Shown: piece after piece, positions 6,868 to 15,956 of the stretch
How the letters are laid out: each line of letters opens with the position of its first letter
Position numbering within the stretch: position 1 is the first letter of the stretch
Source of the DNA: an uncultured Clostridia bacterium
Lineage (GTDB): Bacteria; Bacillota; Clostridia; Christensenellales; Borkfalkiaceae
Length of the DNA stretch: 45,404 nt
Direction: 5' to 3'
Assembly (NCBI GenBank): GCA_934271265.1
Contig: CAKQRE010000037.1
Location: 1-45,404 of the forward strand
Position numbers and translations under genes: made by a program
Notes under the pieces: generated by a model
What the model saw: the letters and a program-made list of their open reading frames with translations, nothing else
What the model was told of the DNA's origin: nothing
Database searches by the model: none

Positions 6868-7994
6868 AATAACGAAACGGACACCCTGTATACTTTACAT
6901 TCGTGCGGTTTTAACGATTCCGTAATCATTCCGTTTGAAAACTCGACACGCGCACCCGTCCAAAGATCGGTTGCAAAAGTTTTTACCGAAGCGTCGTTTA
7001 ACGAAAGGGATGTCACATCGAAAGACGCCGCGCTCTCTATATCGGACAGATTGAGCATCATCACCGCTATATCGCCGCCATCGAGCAGTTTTGCCGTCAC
7101 GGAAACTTCAGGATTAAGGGTAAGCGGCGTAATATCGAACGGAGTGCAGCCCGATTCGTCGCGGTCGAGAGCAATCAATTCTCTGTTTGACAGAATCTCT
7201 ATCGCTTCGTCGGACGCGATTCTTAAATCCGCACCTATAATAAGCGGCGAACCATAAAAGCACCATACGGAAAAATGCGTTTTATACTCTTCGGAAGTGC
7301 AACCCTTAGACAGCCCGACGTTACCTTCTCCGTTCATTCCTACCACGAGCATATCCATATCTGCATAGCCGTTGGGCGAATGAGTGACGTCCGATGCCGC
7401 GCGCGCTTTTATCAAAGCCTTGATCGACTCCCAATTGTCGAAAATATCTCCGGTATTCCGGTACGTGGAAATCCCGGTGGTCTTAATCCATTTTTCGGTA
7501 TCGTCAAAACCCCAGGAGCAAGCGGCAAACAATATATCCCTGCCGCAATTGGCAAGAGCAAGTCCCATGCGCCTGTACATATATTCGGACGGAATATACT
7601 TAGATCTGTGACAATAGTCGTATTTGAGGTAATCGACGCCCCATCCGGCAAACTGCCGCGCGTCTTCGAATTCGTGCCAAAGACTTCCGGGATATCCCGC
7701 GCAAGTCATATTGCCGCAACACGAATACATTCCGAATTTCAACCCTTTTGAATGAACGTAATCGGAAAAACTTGAAATTCCGTTCGGAAATTTCTTCGGA
7801 TCCGGTACGAGTTTTCCCTGTTCGTCACGAACTTTTTCAGCCCAGCAATCGTCGATAATTATGTACTTGTACCCCAACTTATCCAATCCTTTTTCGCAGA
7901 TTACGTCGACTATCTTTTTCAAAACGTCTTCGTCGTAATCAGAGCCGAGCGTATTCCATGTGTTCCAGCCCATCGGCGGTTTGCGCGTTACCAT
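6864..7994 (-). CDS. Alpha-galactosidase, GH27
   Basis: 376 aa, cytoplasmic (no signal peptide). GH27 retaining alpha-galactosidases release terminal alpha-D-galactose. Motifs: PPMGWNTWN at the start, IIDDCW (~46-51), GMYSCCGNMTCAGYPGS (~88-104), YLKYDYC with the nucleophile Asp126, and GYADMDML with acid/base Asp212. A C-terminal beta-domain follows. The start was moved to the ATG preceded by AGGGAGG; an upstream in-frame ATG would overlap the GH65 stop and has no site. The gene lies 40 bp after GH65 and is coupled to the Cys-rich gene. The N-terminal residues of this gene are not part of the R1 repeat, which stops just ahead of the ribosome site. Confidence 0.93.
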   Translation of the reverse strand: MVTRKPPMGWNTWNTLGSDYDEDVLKKIVDVICEKGLDKLGYKYIIIDDCWAEKVRDEQGKLVPDPKKFPNGISSFSDYVHSKGLKFGMYSCCGNMTCAGYPGSLWHEFEDARQFAGWGVDYLKYDYCHRSKYIPSEYMYRRMGLALANCGRDILFAACSWGFDDTEKWIKTTGISTYRNTGDIFDNWESIKALIKARAASDVTHSPNGYADMDMLVVGMNGEGNVGLSKGCTSEEYKTHFSVWCFYGSPLIIGADLRIASDEAIEILSNRELIALDRDESGCTPFDITPLTLNPEVSVTAKLLDGGDIAVMMLNLSDIESAASFDVTSLSLNDASVKTFATDLWTGARVEFSNGMITESLKPHECKVYRVSVSLL

Positions 7995-8009
7995 TTTTCC
8001 TCCCTTGCC

Positions 8010-8463
8010 GGAATCGGCATAAGTTTTTGCGTTGTCATGCTTTCGCAACGCAAGACGCCTCGCGTTTAAGCATTTGTTCCTCGCCGCTAAGAACGACTTT
8101 GACGCTCTCGCCCGAAAGCTTTTTCAGCGTGAATACGTCGCCTTTGAGCGTTGCCTTTATAATCGTGTTTTTAACCTTGAATTTCAGCGTTACCGATTTC
8201 CAGAGGGGCATTTTGTTCGGATTTGCGTAAACGACGCCGTTTTTGACGCACAATCCCATAACGCCGGCGTACACGGAATACCAGCCGCCCGCGGCACAAC
8301 CCGAATGAATCCCCTGATACGCACAATTGTGAATATCCTTGATATCCATAAAAAGAGTTTCACCGAAATACTTCAGAAAACTTCCCGGTCTGCCCGCCTT
8401 CGCCGAACATACGGCATGAACGGGAAACGTAAGAGAGGAAGACGCCTCGCACATGCTCTCGTA
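8010..8463. repeat. Direct repeat copy R2 (about 0.46 kb)
   Basis: This is the intact counterpart of 3652-4108, covering the last ~143 codons of the GH65 gene and the spacer before GH27. Together the copies flank 3.9 kb that contain GH27, the Cys-rich gene and the fusion lipoprotein. Confidence 0.9.
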
Positions 8464-10293
8464 GTAATCCCAGTTGCCGTTGAAATACGGCAGATCGCCG
8501 ACGTTGACGTAAGAATACAACAACGCGACGTCCGGCTGTTTTATTACCTGACTTTTGTGATACAGCCCCGCCTGTTTCATCTGAAAATTTTTGCCGGTCC
8601 CCGCGCCGTCGACTTCGAGCTCTCTCGATAATCCGAAATACCCGTCGAACTGCGGAATCATTCCGCTTTCGCATACCGGCAAATATAAGTTCTCCGCTAT
8701 ATCCTTAAGGCGCAAAAATTCATCCGAACCGAAACCGATACGTTCGGTTACCTTTGATCCTTTCGTTTTTGCGTCGGCAACAAAGTCCGCCGTTCTTTTC
8801 AGCACGTACGAAGTCAGATAATTCGTATATGCGTCGTTATCGACGTAATCGTGATGCTCGTCGGTGCCGGTAACGTTCTTTATTTCATAGCCGCGGTCTG
8901 TTTTTTCCACTCTCTGCATCCACCAGCGCGATATTTCGAGAAGCATTTCAAGCCCCTTTTCGTCCATAAAGGCGTCGTCGCACGTGTTGTCGTAGTAATC
9001 GCAAACCGCATACATTATATCAGACATTATATGAATCTGCAGGAATGGATGACGGGCATAAATCCAGACATGCTCGTCGCCGTCCACGGAAGAAACGAAC
9101 GGATACCGCGCCCCGTTCTTCATTCCTTGTTTTTTTGCAAGTTCTTTTGCCGCCGGAAGCATTCTGTATCTGTATTCCAGCGCATGTCTTGCTATTTCCG
9201 GCAAAGTATGGGTGAATACGGGCATCTGATATATTTCGCAATCCCACCAGACGAACTGATTGTATTTCTCACCCGACAGCGCTTTTGCCGATAAACTGTG
9301 CACGCTGTCGTTCGGTTCCGCCGAAATGAGCGTGTGATAGTTTGCAAAACGCAATGCCCGGTCGTTTTTATCGTCGCCGTCGATCTTAACGTCGATCGCG
9401 CCGAAAAGTTTTTTATATTTTTTAACGTGCAGCGCGTATTCCTGCGAATAGTTCGCCCGTTTTTTTTCGGCGGGCATCTTCTTTTCGTCGCGGGAAGTAT
9501 AGACATAGCTTACTTTCTCGACCGAAAAAGATTTGCATTTTCCCAACGTCGCTTTCAGGGCGTAAATTCCGTCATCGGCAAACGCTTCCGTTTTGCAAAG
9601 TTTTCCGTCCGAGTAAATTTCGGCGGTCGAACAGATATCCGCGGTGTAACGGTATTTATTCCCCACCAGAAACGAATACGCGACGCCGTTTTCATCGACT
9701 TTATCGGAAATTTTTTCCGAAATAATCTGACCGTTCGTCCGGACGTTTGCGTCGATACCGGCAAGTATGCCGATTTCGGCTTCGCCCTTCACTACTCCGG
9801 TCACACGCTGTATATATTTATGCTCGTCGTCATACGAAGCAAATCTTTCGAATTTAAGATTCAATACGTTTCCTTCACCGTCGCCCCAAACGACTTCTCT
9901 CGTCAGAACGCCGTTACAGGCATTAAGGCTTCTGTTCCATTTTATGATTTTTCCTTCCCACGGATAAAAAGCCTTTCCGCTTACGAAAATCCTTATCATT
10001 AAAAAATCCGGAAAATTGATGCACGAATCCTGATATTGGAATTTTTTTAATTTTTCTTCGTCGAAATAATATTTTTTCATGTAAATATTATCGGGAAACG
10101 GGTCGACTATTTCGGTGATTCTGTCAAAAATTCCCCTTACGAAGGCACCCTGAACTTTGGTTTCGCCGAATTCTTCAAGACTTCCGCGCACCCCCATATA
10201 ACCGTTTCCTGTGGTAAAAAGAGAAGCGTTTTTAGGCATGTCGCTAAGAATATATTCGGTTTCACATAATGCAGATTTACTGAATCTAAGCAT
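8035..10293 (-). CDS. GH65 glycoside phosphorylase/hydrolase (kojibiose phosphorylase-like)
   Basis: 752 aa, no signal peptide, normal GH65 length. Domains in order: N-terminal beta-sandwich (TTGNGYMGVRGSLEE, ~27-41), linker, the (alpha/alpha)6 barrel with SAKALSGEKY and FVWWDCEIYQMP (~335-358), and TGTDEHHDYVDND with the likely catalytic acid Glu479, then a C-terminal beta-layer. GH65 phosphorylases split alpha-glucosides (trehalose, maltose, kojibiose, nigerose) with inversion to beta-glucose 1-phosphate; some members are hydrolases, and the variant DEHH instead of DEYH leaves specificity open. The divergent operon carries a beta-phosphoglucomutase, which supports phosphorolysis. Start ATG has GGAG. 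Its 3' end is duplicated at 3679-4108. Confidence 0.9.
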   Translation of the reverse strand: MLRFSKSALCETEYILSDMPKNASLFTTGNGYMGVRGSLEEFGETKVQGAFVRGIFDRITEIVDPFPDNIYMKKYYFDEEKLKKFQYQDSCINFPDFLMIRIFVSGKAFYPWEGKIIKWNRSLNACNGVLTREVVWGDGEGNVLNLKFERFASYDDEHKYIQRVTGVVKGEAEIGILAGIDANVRTNGQIISEKISDKVDENGVAYSFLVGNKYRYTADICSTAEIYSDGKLCKTEAFADDGIYALKATLGKCKSFSVEKVSYVYTSRDEKKMPAEKKRANYSQEYALHVKKYKKLFGAIDVKIDGDDKNDRALRFANYHTLISAEPNDSVHSLSAKALSGEKYNQFVWWDCEIYQMPVFTHTLPEIARHALEYRYRMLPAAKELAKKQGMKNGARYPFVSSVDGDEHVWIYARHPFLQIHIMSDIMYAVCDYYDNTCDDAFMDEKGLEMLLEISRWWMQRVEKTDRGYEIKNVTGTDEHHDYVDNDAYTNYLTSYVLKRTADFVADAKTKGSKVTERIGFGSDEFLRLKDIAENLYLPVCESGMIPQFDGYFGLSRELEVDGAGTGKNFQMKQAGLYHKSQVIKQPDVALLYSYVNVGDLPYFNGNWDYYESMCEASSSLTFPVHAVCSAKAGRPGSFLKYFGETLFMDIKDIHNCAYQGIHSGCAAGGWYSVYAGVMGLCVKNGVVYANPNKMPLWKSVTLKFKVKNTIIKATLKGDVFTLKKLSGESVKVVLSGEEQMLKREASCVAKA

Positions 10294-10316
10294 ATTTTTT
10301 CTCCGGATACGTTTCC

Positions 10317-10345
10317 GTCAGCCCGCTCCCGCGGAGCGGGCTGAC
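10317..10345. other. Perfect 13-bp GC-rich hairpin before GH65
   Basis: GTCAGCCCGCTCC (10317-10329) and its exact inverse (10333-10345) enclose a 3-nt loop. It lies in the 119-bp gap between the surface-protein gene and GH65 on the same transcript. No T-tract follows on the minus strand, so it is more likely an mRNA stabiliser or processing site than a terminator. A second small hairpin CGGCGT/ACGCCG is at 10365-10379. Confidence 0.75.
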
Positions 10346-10412
10346 ACAACGTGATTTGTTTAGGCGGCGTTCGACGCCGTTACCACCGGCTACTATAGAC
10401 TAATACAGACGA

Positions 10413-12788
10413 TTATTTTTCTTCCTTTTTGCGAAACAGGGTAAACACCGCAGCTAAGCCCAGAACGCTTATGATCGAGCTGCCCAGTCCGACGGAACCG
10501 AAACATCCGGAATCGGCGGAACTGCCGCTGTCAACGGGTTTGGCGGATTCCTGCGCGGGATTGACGGTTACGGTGTAAGTAACCTTCTTGACGGTGGTCG
10601 AGCTCTCCTTGACGGCAAGCACGTTATAGGTGCCCGCTTTCATTTCGGATACGTTAATCTCGTTTCCTTCCGCATCGGTTATCGTGTAGATATAAGAGTT
10701 TCCGAGAGTGAACACCTTGGCTTCGCTTACGTCTGCGAGTTCAAGCGTAATGTTTTCGCCTTCTTCGCTCTGCTGAATCTTGGTGATTTCAAAAGACGCT
10801 TCGGCGGTTCCGGAATAATTATTCATGAACGTAACGACGACTTTTGCCGTACCGACGTTTATATTGTTCTTGTAGGAAACCGTATAGTCGCTTGCGGGAA
10901 TGACTTCTTCCCCGAGCTTTACGAGTGTTACGGCAGGTTCGTTGGCAAACGTCGTGTATTCGGTTGTCGTATATTCGAGAGTAACGACCGCTTCGGACGC
11001 ATTCTTGCCGATCACGTTATAATTTCTGGTGAATACGCCGTTATAACCGTTCTTGAATTTGATGATCATGGTCGCAACGCCGTTGGTCGTATTGTTTCTG
11101 TACTCGACGTCGTAACAATCCGCGGTAACTACAACTCCGTCCGCTTTTACTTCGGTTATAACGGGCACCGTTCCGCCTTCGACAAGTTCCCAGTCTTCTT
11201 TTTCGAGATTGATCTCTGCGTTGAGAACGGTGCTTAAAGGAGTTTCTACGTAATAAGCTATTTGCGAACCGACCTGTTCGTAAGCCGTTGCGGTCGAAAG
11301 CATTACGTATCCGTCGGCAGTAAAGAGATGTTGAATACTCTCGCCTTCGTCGGTTATGCTTTGAATTTCGTTTACGTTCAGATAATATACCACGCCGTTG
11401 GCTTTTTCTTCATCGGTGCAACCCTGAGCCCAATGGAACTTGGTTTCGTTCTGATTGAGAAGCTTTATGGTTATCTTATAGATTGCTTCTTCGACCTTGT
11501 TGAATTCGATGGAATATTTCAAGGAAGGACCTTCAAATATAATGCAGCTGTCTCTATCATCGTTGCTGTTTGCTTTCGCGCCGTCGAGCGTTTTATGCAT
11601 ATAGGAAGTGAAGCTGCCGCCGGTTACGTTATGCGTGCTGCCGATATAAAGACGAGGCTGATTATCTTCCTGCATTCTCTCTACGACGCAGAGATTTCCG
11701 TTGTTGTAATATCCGAGCGGGCTGTCGCCGAGAATGACGGAAACGGGCTTACCAGGCTTACAATTAGCGTTGTACACCGTAATTTTAAGACCGTCGAGAA
11801 GAAGGTTTTTGTTCATACCCGTTCTCGAGCCCCAATTCGTACTGTAAGGATTGTTTACGAATACGGTGCCGTTCTCTTTTACTTCCGCAACGCTGTCGGT
11901 TCCGGGGTTATAAGAAATGTCGTCATCGGTAAACGTAACGAGCTTCTTGCCATCGGTAACGGTGACGGTTTCGGTCAGCATTGCATTAAGAGCGGGATTG
12001 AGAACCACTCCGTCTTCGATTATATTCGTGTTTTCTTCGCCCTGAACGGCAGAAATCGTCATTTCGGCGTTTCCTGCGGAGTTGCCGAGCGCGTTGATCC
12101 TCACGCACTGATTTTCGCTGTTACGGAACAGATTGGTATAATCTTCGGTATTGAGATAATACGTTACGGAATTACCTTGCTTGCCCGACATTCCGGAATA
12201 CATCTGCTCGCTGGTTACGGTCAGCTGATAACGGCGCGTGGAATATCTTTTGAAATCGAATCTGATCGTGGGAGAAGTACCTTCAAAAAGGACTGCGCCT
12301 CTTTTTGCACCGTCTATCCATGTTCCGGTTTCGGTCATGGCGAGCGCGTCATCCGCGGTGGGATAGAACTTTGCGTCCTCTTCGGTACCCTTTCTCGAGA
12401 TCATAAGCCAGCTTCTTTCACCCGAAGGAGCGACCTTTAACGTGAGAACGTCCGTGACGTAACAAGCCCAGTCTGCCTGACCGATGGCAACGGCGGATTC
12501 GTTCTTGAAATTGACTTCCAGAGACAAACCGTCGAGAATAAGGTCCGTACCGCAATCGTAACGGTTATGTGTGGTACCGCTCGCCTGCTTTACGGTTACC
12601 GAGCCGTTTTCGTTTGCGGTTTTCGTCCAGCCGCCTTCGTTCTGCCCGCCGCCCCACACGGCTTCGCCGAGATTCACGGTTATCGCTGCCGCCTGAGCGG
12701 AAACGGGATCGAGTGCCGCTATGCCGAGCGAAAATGCGAAGATCATCATTACCGCCAGCAGTGCTGAAAAGAGATTTTTTGTTTTCAT
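10413..12788 (-). CDS. Secreted surface protein with duplicated beta-modules and Gly-Cys/TM anchor
   Basis: 791 aa. Residues 1-34 are a signal peptide ending near AQAAA. Two homologous beta-sandwich-like modules follow (~36-250 and ~270-510). They share LILDGLSLEV/LLLDGLKITV, VLFEGTSPTIRF/IIFEGPSLKYSI and VTYYLN/VVYYLN. Two Ig-like repeats (~540-690, DYTVSYKNNINVGTAKV type) come next, then a beta-domain and a Ser/Pro linker. The C-terminus is SGCFGS, a hydrophobic segment and RKKEEK. The last element has the layout of a C-terminal sorting/anchor signal but not LPXTG. It probably binds the target glycan outside the cell. The start has a strong AGGAGG site. No catalytic motif is recognised. Confidence 0.75.
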   Translation of the reverse strand: MKTKNLFSALLAVMMIFAFSLGIAALDPVSAQAAAITVNLGEAVWGGGQNEGGWTKTANENGSVTVKQASGTTHNRYDCGTDLILDGLSLEVNFKNESAVAIGQADWACYVTDVLTLKVAPSGERSWLMISRKGTEEDAKFYPTADDALAMTETGTWIDGAKRGAVLFEGTSPTIRFDFKRYSTRRYQLTVTSEQMYSGMSGKQGNSVTYYLNTEDYTNLFRNSENQCVRINALGNSAGNAEMTISAVQGEENTNIIEDGVVLNPALNAMLTETVTVTDGKKLVTFTDDDISYNPGTDSVAEVKENGTVFVNNPYSTNWGSRTGMNKNLLLDGLKITVYNANCKPGKPVSVILGDSPLGYYNNGNLCVVERMQEDNQPRLYIGSTHNVTGGSFTSYMHKTLDGAKANSNDDRDSCIIFEGPSLKYSIEFNKVEEAIYKITIKLLNQNETKFHWAQGCTDEEKANGVVYYLNVNEIQSITDEGESIQHLFTADGYVMLSTATAYEQVGSQIAYYVETPLSTVLNAEINLEKEDWELVEGGTVPVITEVKADGVVVTADCYDVEYRNNTTNGVATMIIKFKNGYNGVFTRNYNVIGKNASEAVVTLEYTTTEYTTFANEPAVTLVKLGEEVIPASDYTVSYKNNINVGTAKVVVTFMNNYSGTAEASFEITKIQQSEEGENITLELADVSEAKVFTLGNSYIYTITDAEGNEINVSEMKAGTYNVLAVKESSTTVKKVTYTVTVNPAQESAKPVDSGSSADSGCFGSVGLGSSIISVLGLAAVFTLFRKKEEK

Positions 12789-12847
12789 TTCCTTCCTCCT
12801 GGAATGATTTATTAGTTATTGCCCGTAAACAAGCAATAATTCCGATT

Positions 12848-13759
12848 TTATTCCGCTTCTATGCGGATTTTATTGATCGTAAGAGACACGTCGAACGTAC
12901 CGGGAATTTCCCAGCCGAAGTTCATATAGGTAAAAACCATATTTTTCTCGTCGACGTTTTTTAAAACGCCCTTGTCTTTCGCCATTTTTACGGCGGAACA
13001 TACGTCGGACAAAACGTCGTATTCGATGCGATATCTCTTTCCCGCTACCGGCTGTTCGGTCTGATATTTTCTTGTGTCGATACTCGAAATAAAACTCGAA
13101 GTGCCGGCGTCGTAAACCGAAGCCGCCGCCTGATAAGGCTTTCTGTTGTCGAATATCGGGACGCCGAACCACAGATACTCGTTATATCTGCCGTGCGACC
13201 ATTCGCCCGTAACGGGATCTTTTTCGGTCTTTTCCGGTTGATTGCATAAGGTAAAATACAACGTTATCTGAGCGGCATGCAATTCCTTGTCGTAACCGTC
13301 GCCGCAATAATTGTCGCATTTATCTATGGAATAATCGAGCGTGACGAAAAGATGCTTCAAAGAAGAAAACGGCGCGGGGACGGAAAAGTTCTGCTCTATC
13401 ATCACGTGAACCCAGCCTTCACCGTTTTTGCGAAGGTGCGCATATTCTTTCCGGGCGTCGGCGGCGAGAGTTACAGCCCCGCTGTTACGGTTCACCGTAA
13501 CGCACTTTCCGCCGGCGGAATACCGCCATACGCCTTTCGATATTTCCTTTTCGGCAGGCGCGGACAAATCTCCGCTTCCGCCCCACTGACCTATCTGCCA
13601 TACGCTTTTGTTTTTTGCGTCGACAGCACCGCCGTAAGTAAAATATCCGAGGTTTTCTCTTCCTTTCGCGTCGTTGACGCCCATAACGCCGAATCCGTCG
13701 TCGTAAGCGGGATCCGATAACAATTGTTTTCTTGCCATATTGTTTATTATTTCAGTCAT
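12848..13759 (-). CDS. Unknown four-paralogue family, member B (no signal peptide)
   Basis: About 303 aa. It shares with 13774-14844, 14863-15915 and 25398-26282 an ordered set of motifs: GVMGVN, GGAVDA..SVWQ, DARKEY, GWVHVMIEQ, DKCD, HAAQITLY, WFGVPIFD and, near the end, NFGWEIPGTFDV. The fold is predicted beta-rich, jelly-roll-like, by pattern only. The chosen ATG has AAAGGA close upstream; a TTG six codons earlier overlaps the upstream stop. No secretion signal is visible even though its two upstream neighbours are lipoproteins. Function unknown; invariant Trp, His, Cys and Asp could mark a sugar-binding or catalytic site. Confidence 0.75.
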   Translation of the reverse strand: MTEIINNMARKQLLSDPAYDDGFGVMGVNDAKGRENLGYFTYGGAVDAKNKSVWQIGQWGGSGDLSAPAEKEISKGVWRYSAGGKCVTVNRNSGAVTLAADARKEYAHLRKNGEGWVHVMIEQNFSVPAPFSSLKHLFVTLDYSIDKCDNYCGDGYDKELHAAQITLYFTLCNQPEKTEKDPVTGEWSHGRYNEYLWFGVPIFDNRKPYQAAASVYDAGTSSFISSIDTRKYQTEQPVAGKRYRIEYDVLSDVCSAVKMAKDKGVLKNVDEKNMVFTYMNFGWEIPGTFDVSLTINKIRIEAE

Positions 13760-13773
13760 GTCCTTTAAAAAAG

Positions 13774-14844
13774 TCAAAGCGTATAAGTAATATCAAAATA
13801 ATCAAACGTTGCCGAACAATCGAACGTTCCGGGAACTTCCCAGCCTAAATTCATGTAAGTAACGTACAAATTATCGTAAGTGCAATTTACCATTCCGCCA
13901 CGTTCTTTGCAGGTTTGCAACGCCGTTTTGATATACGGAAGTATGTCGAATTTGAATTCGCATTCTTCGCCCGGCTCGATGGGAACGTTCAGGTACCAAC
14001 CGTTGTTCAATCCGTAAATAAACTGCCCCGTTCCCGCGTCGTATTTGCACCCTTCGGTTATCTGAAGACGGTTTACTTCCCAAAGGGGAACGCCGAACCA
14101 GATATAATCGCCGTATTTTCCGCGGCTCCAGGTTTGAGTCGTCGAATCGTAAAAGGTGTTTTCGGGCTTATTGGTAACGGAAATGTACCACAGCAATTGA
14201 GCGTTGTGAAAATTTGCGTTGTACTCTGTTTTGCTCATGTACTTATCGCATTTATCGATCGTAAATTTCGCCTTGGCGTAAATGTTCGACACCGCGCCGA
14301 CGTTCATGCTTTGCTTGAAATTCTGTTCGATAAGATTGTGAACCCAACTTTCGGACGGCTGTCTCGGATGGTCGTATTCCTGTCTCGCGTCGATCGCAAG
14401 AGTAAGTCTTCCCGTTTCCGTATTGACAACGACCTTCTTTCCGCCGGCGACGTATTCGTAGCTTCCGTCGTCAAGCAAGGTTTCCGTTTTATCCTTGGCA
14501 AAGTCGGATTTGCCCGACCACTGAGCCAACTGCCAGACGCTGTTTTTTTCGGCGTCGACCGTTCCGCCGTAATCGATATAACCGTAATTTTTTCTTCCGG
14601 TTACCGCGCTCATTCCCATAATGCCGATACCGTTTTCGAAATGGCTATCGGAGAAAAAGCTGTGTTCTTCTTTTTCAGGCTTCGGCGGATCGATCGAAGA
14701 TTCCGATTGACCGCCACCGGACGAAGAACCCGAATCCGTTTTGTCCGAATTCTCCGAGTTATCCCGAACATTACCGCAACCGAAAGCCGAAAACGTCAAT
14801 AAAATCGATAACGCCAAAGCAACCGTTCTGCTTTTCATTTTCAT
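13774..14844 (-). CDS. Unknown four-paralogue family, member C (lipoprotein)
   Basis: 356 aa with a lipoprotein signal (lipobox SAFGC, Cys23), a Ser/Gly-rich linker to about residue 60, then the family domain: GIMGMSAVTG, YGGTVDAE, DARQEYDHPR, ESWVHNLIEQ, IDKCDKY, FHNAQLLWY, IWFGVPLWE and MNLGWEVPGTFDCS. It would be tethered outside the membrane, next to the ABC importer encoded upstream, and may present or trim the same glycan. The ATG has GGAG 8 nt upstream. No known family is recognised. Confidence 0.8.
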   Translation of the reverse strand: MKMKSRTVALALSILLTFSAFGCGNVRDNSENSDKTDSGSSSGGGQSESSIDPPKPEKEEHSFFSDSHFENGIGIMGMSAVTGRKNYGYIDYGGTVDAEKNSVWQLAQWSGKSDFAKDKTETLLDDGSYEYVAGGKKVVVNTETGRLTLAIDARQEYDHPRQPSESWVHNLIEQNFKQSMNVGAVSNIYAKAKFTIDKCDKYMSKTEYNANFHNAQLLWYISVTNKPENTFYDSTTQTWSRGKYGDYIWFGVPLWEVNRLQITEGCKYDAGTGQFIYGLNNGWYLNVPIEPGEECEFKFDILPYIKTALQTCKERGGMVNCTYDNLYVTYMNLGWEVPGTFDCSATFDYFDITYTL

Positions 14845-14862
14845 GTCGTAGTCTCCATTACG

Positions 14863-15915
14863 TTAATTTTGCCTATAGGTGGCGTAAACGCCGAAGTTTT
14901 CGAAAGATACGGAAACGTCGTAGATGCCCGGCAATTCCCAACCGAGATTGAAATCGCATAAATATAAGTCGTTTATCGTCGTATTGGTCAATATTCCGTA
15001 TTCGTGACAGGTTTCAAGCCCTTTTTTCATATCCGCCAGCATATCGTAACGTATTTCGTACTTTTTGCCGATTCTGACGGGCTCGGAAAGAATCACTTCC
15101 GTACCCGAACCGATCATCATGGAATTCGACCCGGCGTCGAAAGCGGCGCTCGGCTTCTGAGTTTCGTATCTCGCATCGAACATCGATACCCCGAACCAAA
15201 AGTATTTTCCCTGATCCGCCGCGGCATTGCTGTAAACCATAAAATACATGGTTATCTGCGCGGCATGCGCGCCCGGGTTGAATTGATCCGCCATTCCGCG
15301 CTCTTCCAGAACGTTGTCGCATTTGTTCATCGTCATATCGATTTCAAATTCGATCTTTTCGATTTCGCCGAAAGTTACTTTCGGATACAACGTTGACGTA
15401 AGCAATAAATGAACCCAACTTTCGTTGCCTTTTCTCGGCAAAAGATTTACTCCGTCCCTTATTCCGTCGTTGTCGTCGTCGGAAGAATACTCTTTCGCTC
15501 CGTCGATAGCCAAGGTGATCGCACCCGTTTCCGGGTTGATCGCCAACGTTTTTGCGGGATCGGAATAAACGTAGGTGCCGTCTTTTACCGCGGGCGTTCT
15601 GTATTTCGGATCCACGAGCGAATAGCCCGACGAATGTTGCGCGACGTTCCAGAGCGGACCGGTTCCTTTCGCCGTTTTGTTATAATCCAACTCGCCCGAA
15701 AAGGGATATGCGTAAAAGCCCTCTTTATCCAGATCGTCGTATACCGGGACGCCCGGCGAATCGACCTCGAATCCCGTTGCGTAAGTCGGATCCATAAGCA
15801 AATTAACGCGTTCGGCTTCGTCATCCGTACTTTTTCCGCCACAACCGAACAATTGAACGACCGCCAGAACCGTCGCTAAAATTGCGCCTGCGGCATTTTT
15901 TGTTTTTTTATTCAT
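14863..15915 (-). CDS. Unknown four-paralogue family, member D (lipoprotein)
   Basis: 350 aa; signal peptide with lipobox QLFGC (Cys25), then the family domain, the most divergent of the four: FSGELDY, SLVDPKYRT, TLAIDGAKEY, ESWVHLLLTS, MNKCDN, HAAQITMYF, FWFGVSMFD and FNLGWELPGIYDVS. It contains an acidic stretch DDDNDG (~138-144) that resembles a Ca-binding loop. The RBS is GGGAGAAAGGG directly ahead of the ATG. It follows the importer genes by about 40 bp and is co-transcribed with them. Function unknown. Confidence 0.8.
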   Translation of the reverse strand: MNKKTKNAAGAILATVLAVVQLFGCGGKSTDDEAERVNLLMDPTYATGFEVDSPGVPVYDDLDKEGFYAYPFSGELDYNKTAKGTGPLWNVAQHSSGYSLVDPKYRTPAVKDGTYVYSDPAKTLAINPETGAITLAIDGAKEYSSDDDNDGIRDGVNLLPRKGNESWVHLLLTSTLYPKVTFGEIEKIEFEIDMTMNKCDNVLEERGMADQFNPGAHAAQITMYFMVYSNAAADQGKYFWFGVSMFDARYETQKPSAAFDAGSNSMMIGSGTEVILSEPVRIGKKYEIRYDMLADMKKGLETCHEYGILTNTTINDLYLCDFNLGWELPGIYDVSVSFENFGVYATYRQN

Positions 15916-15956
15916 CCCTTTCTCCCAATGTCGATTACTCCTGTTTTTTCGGATTT

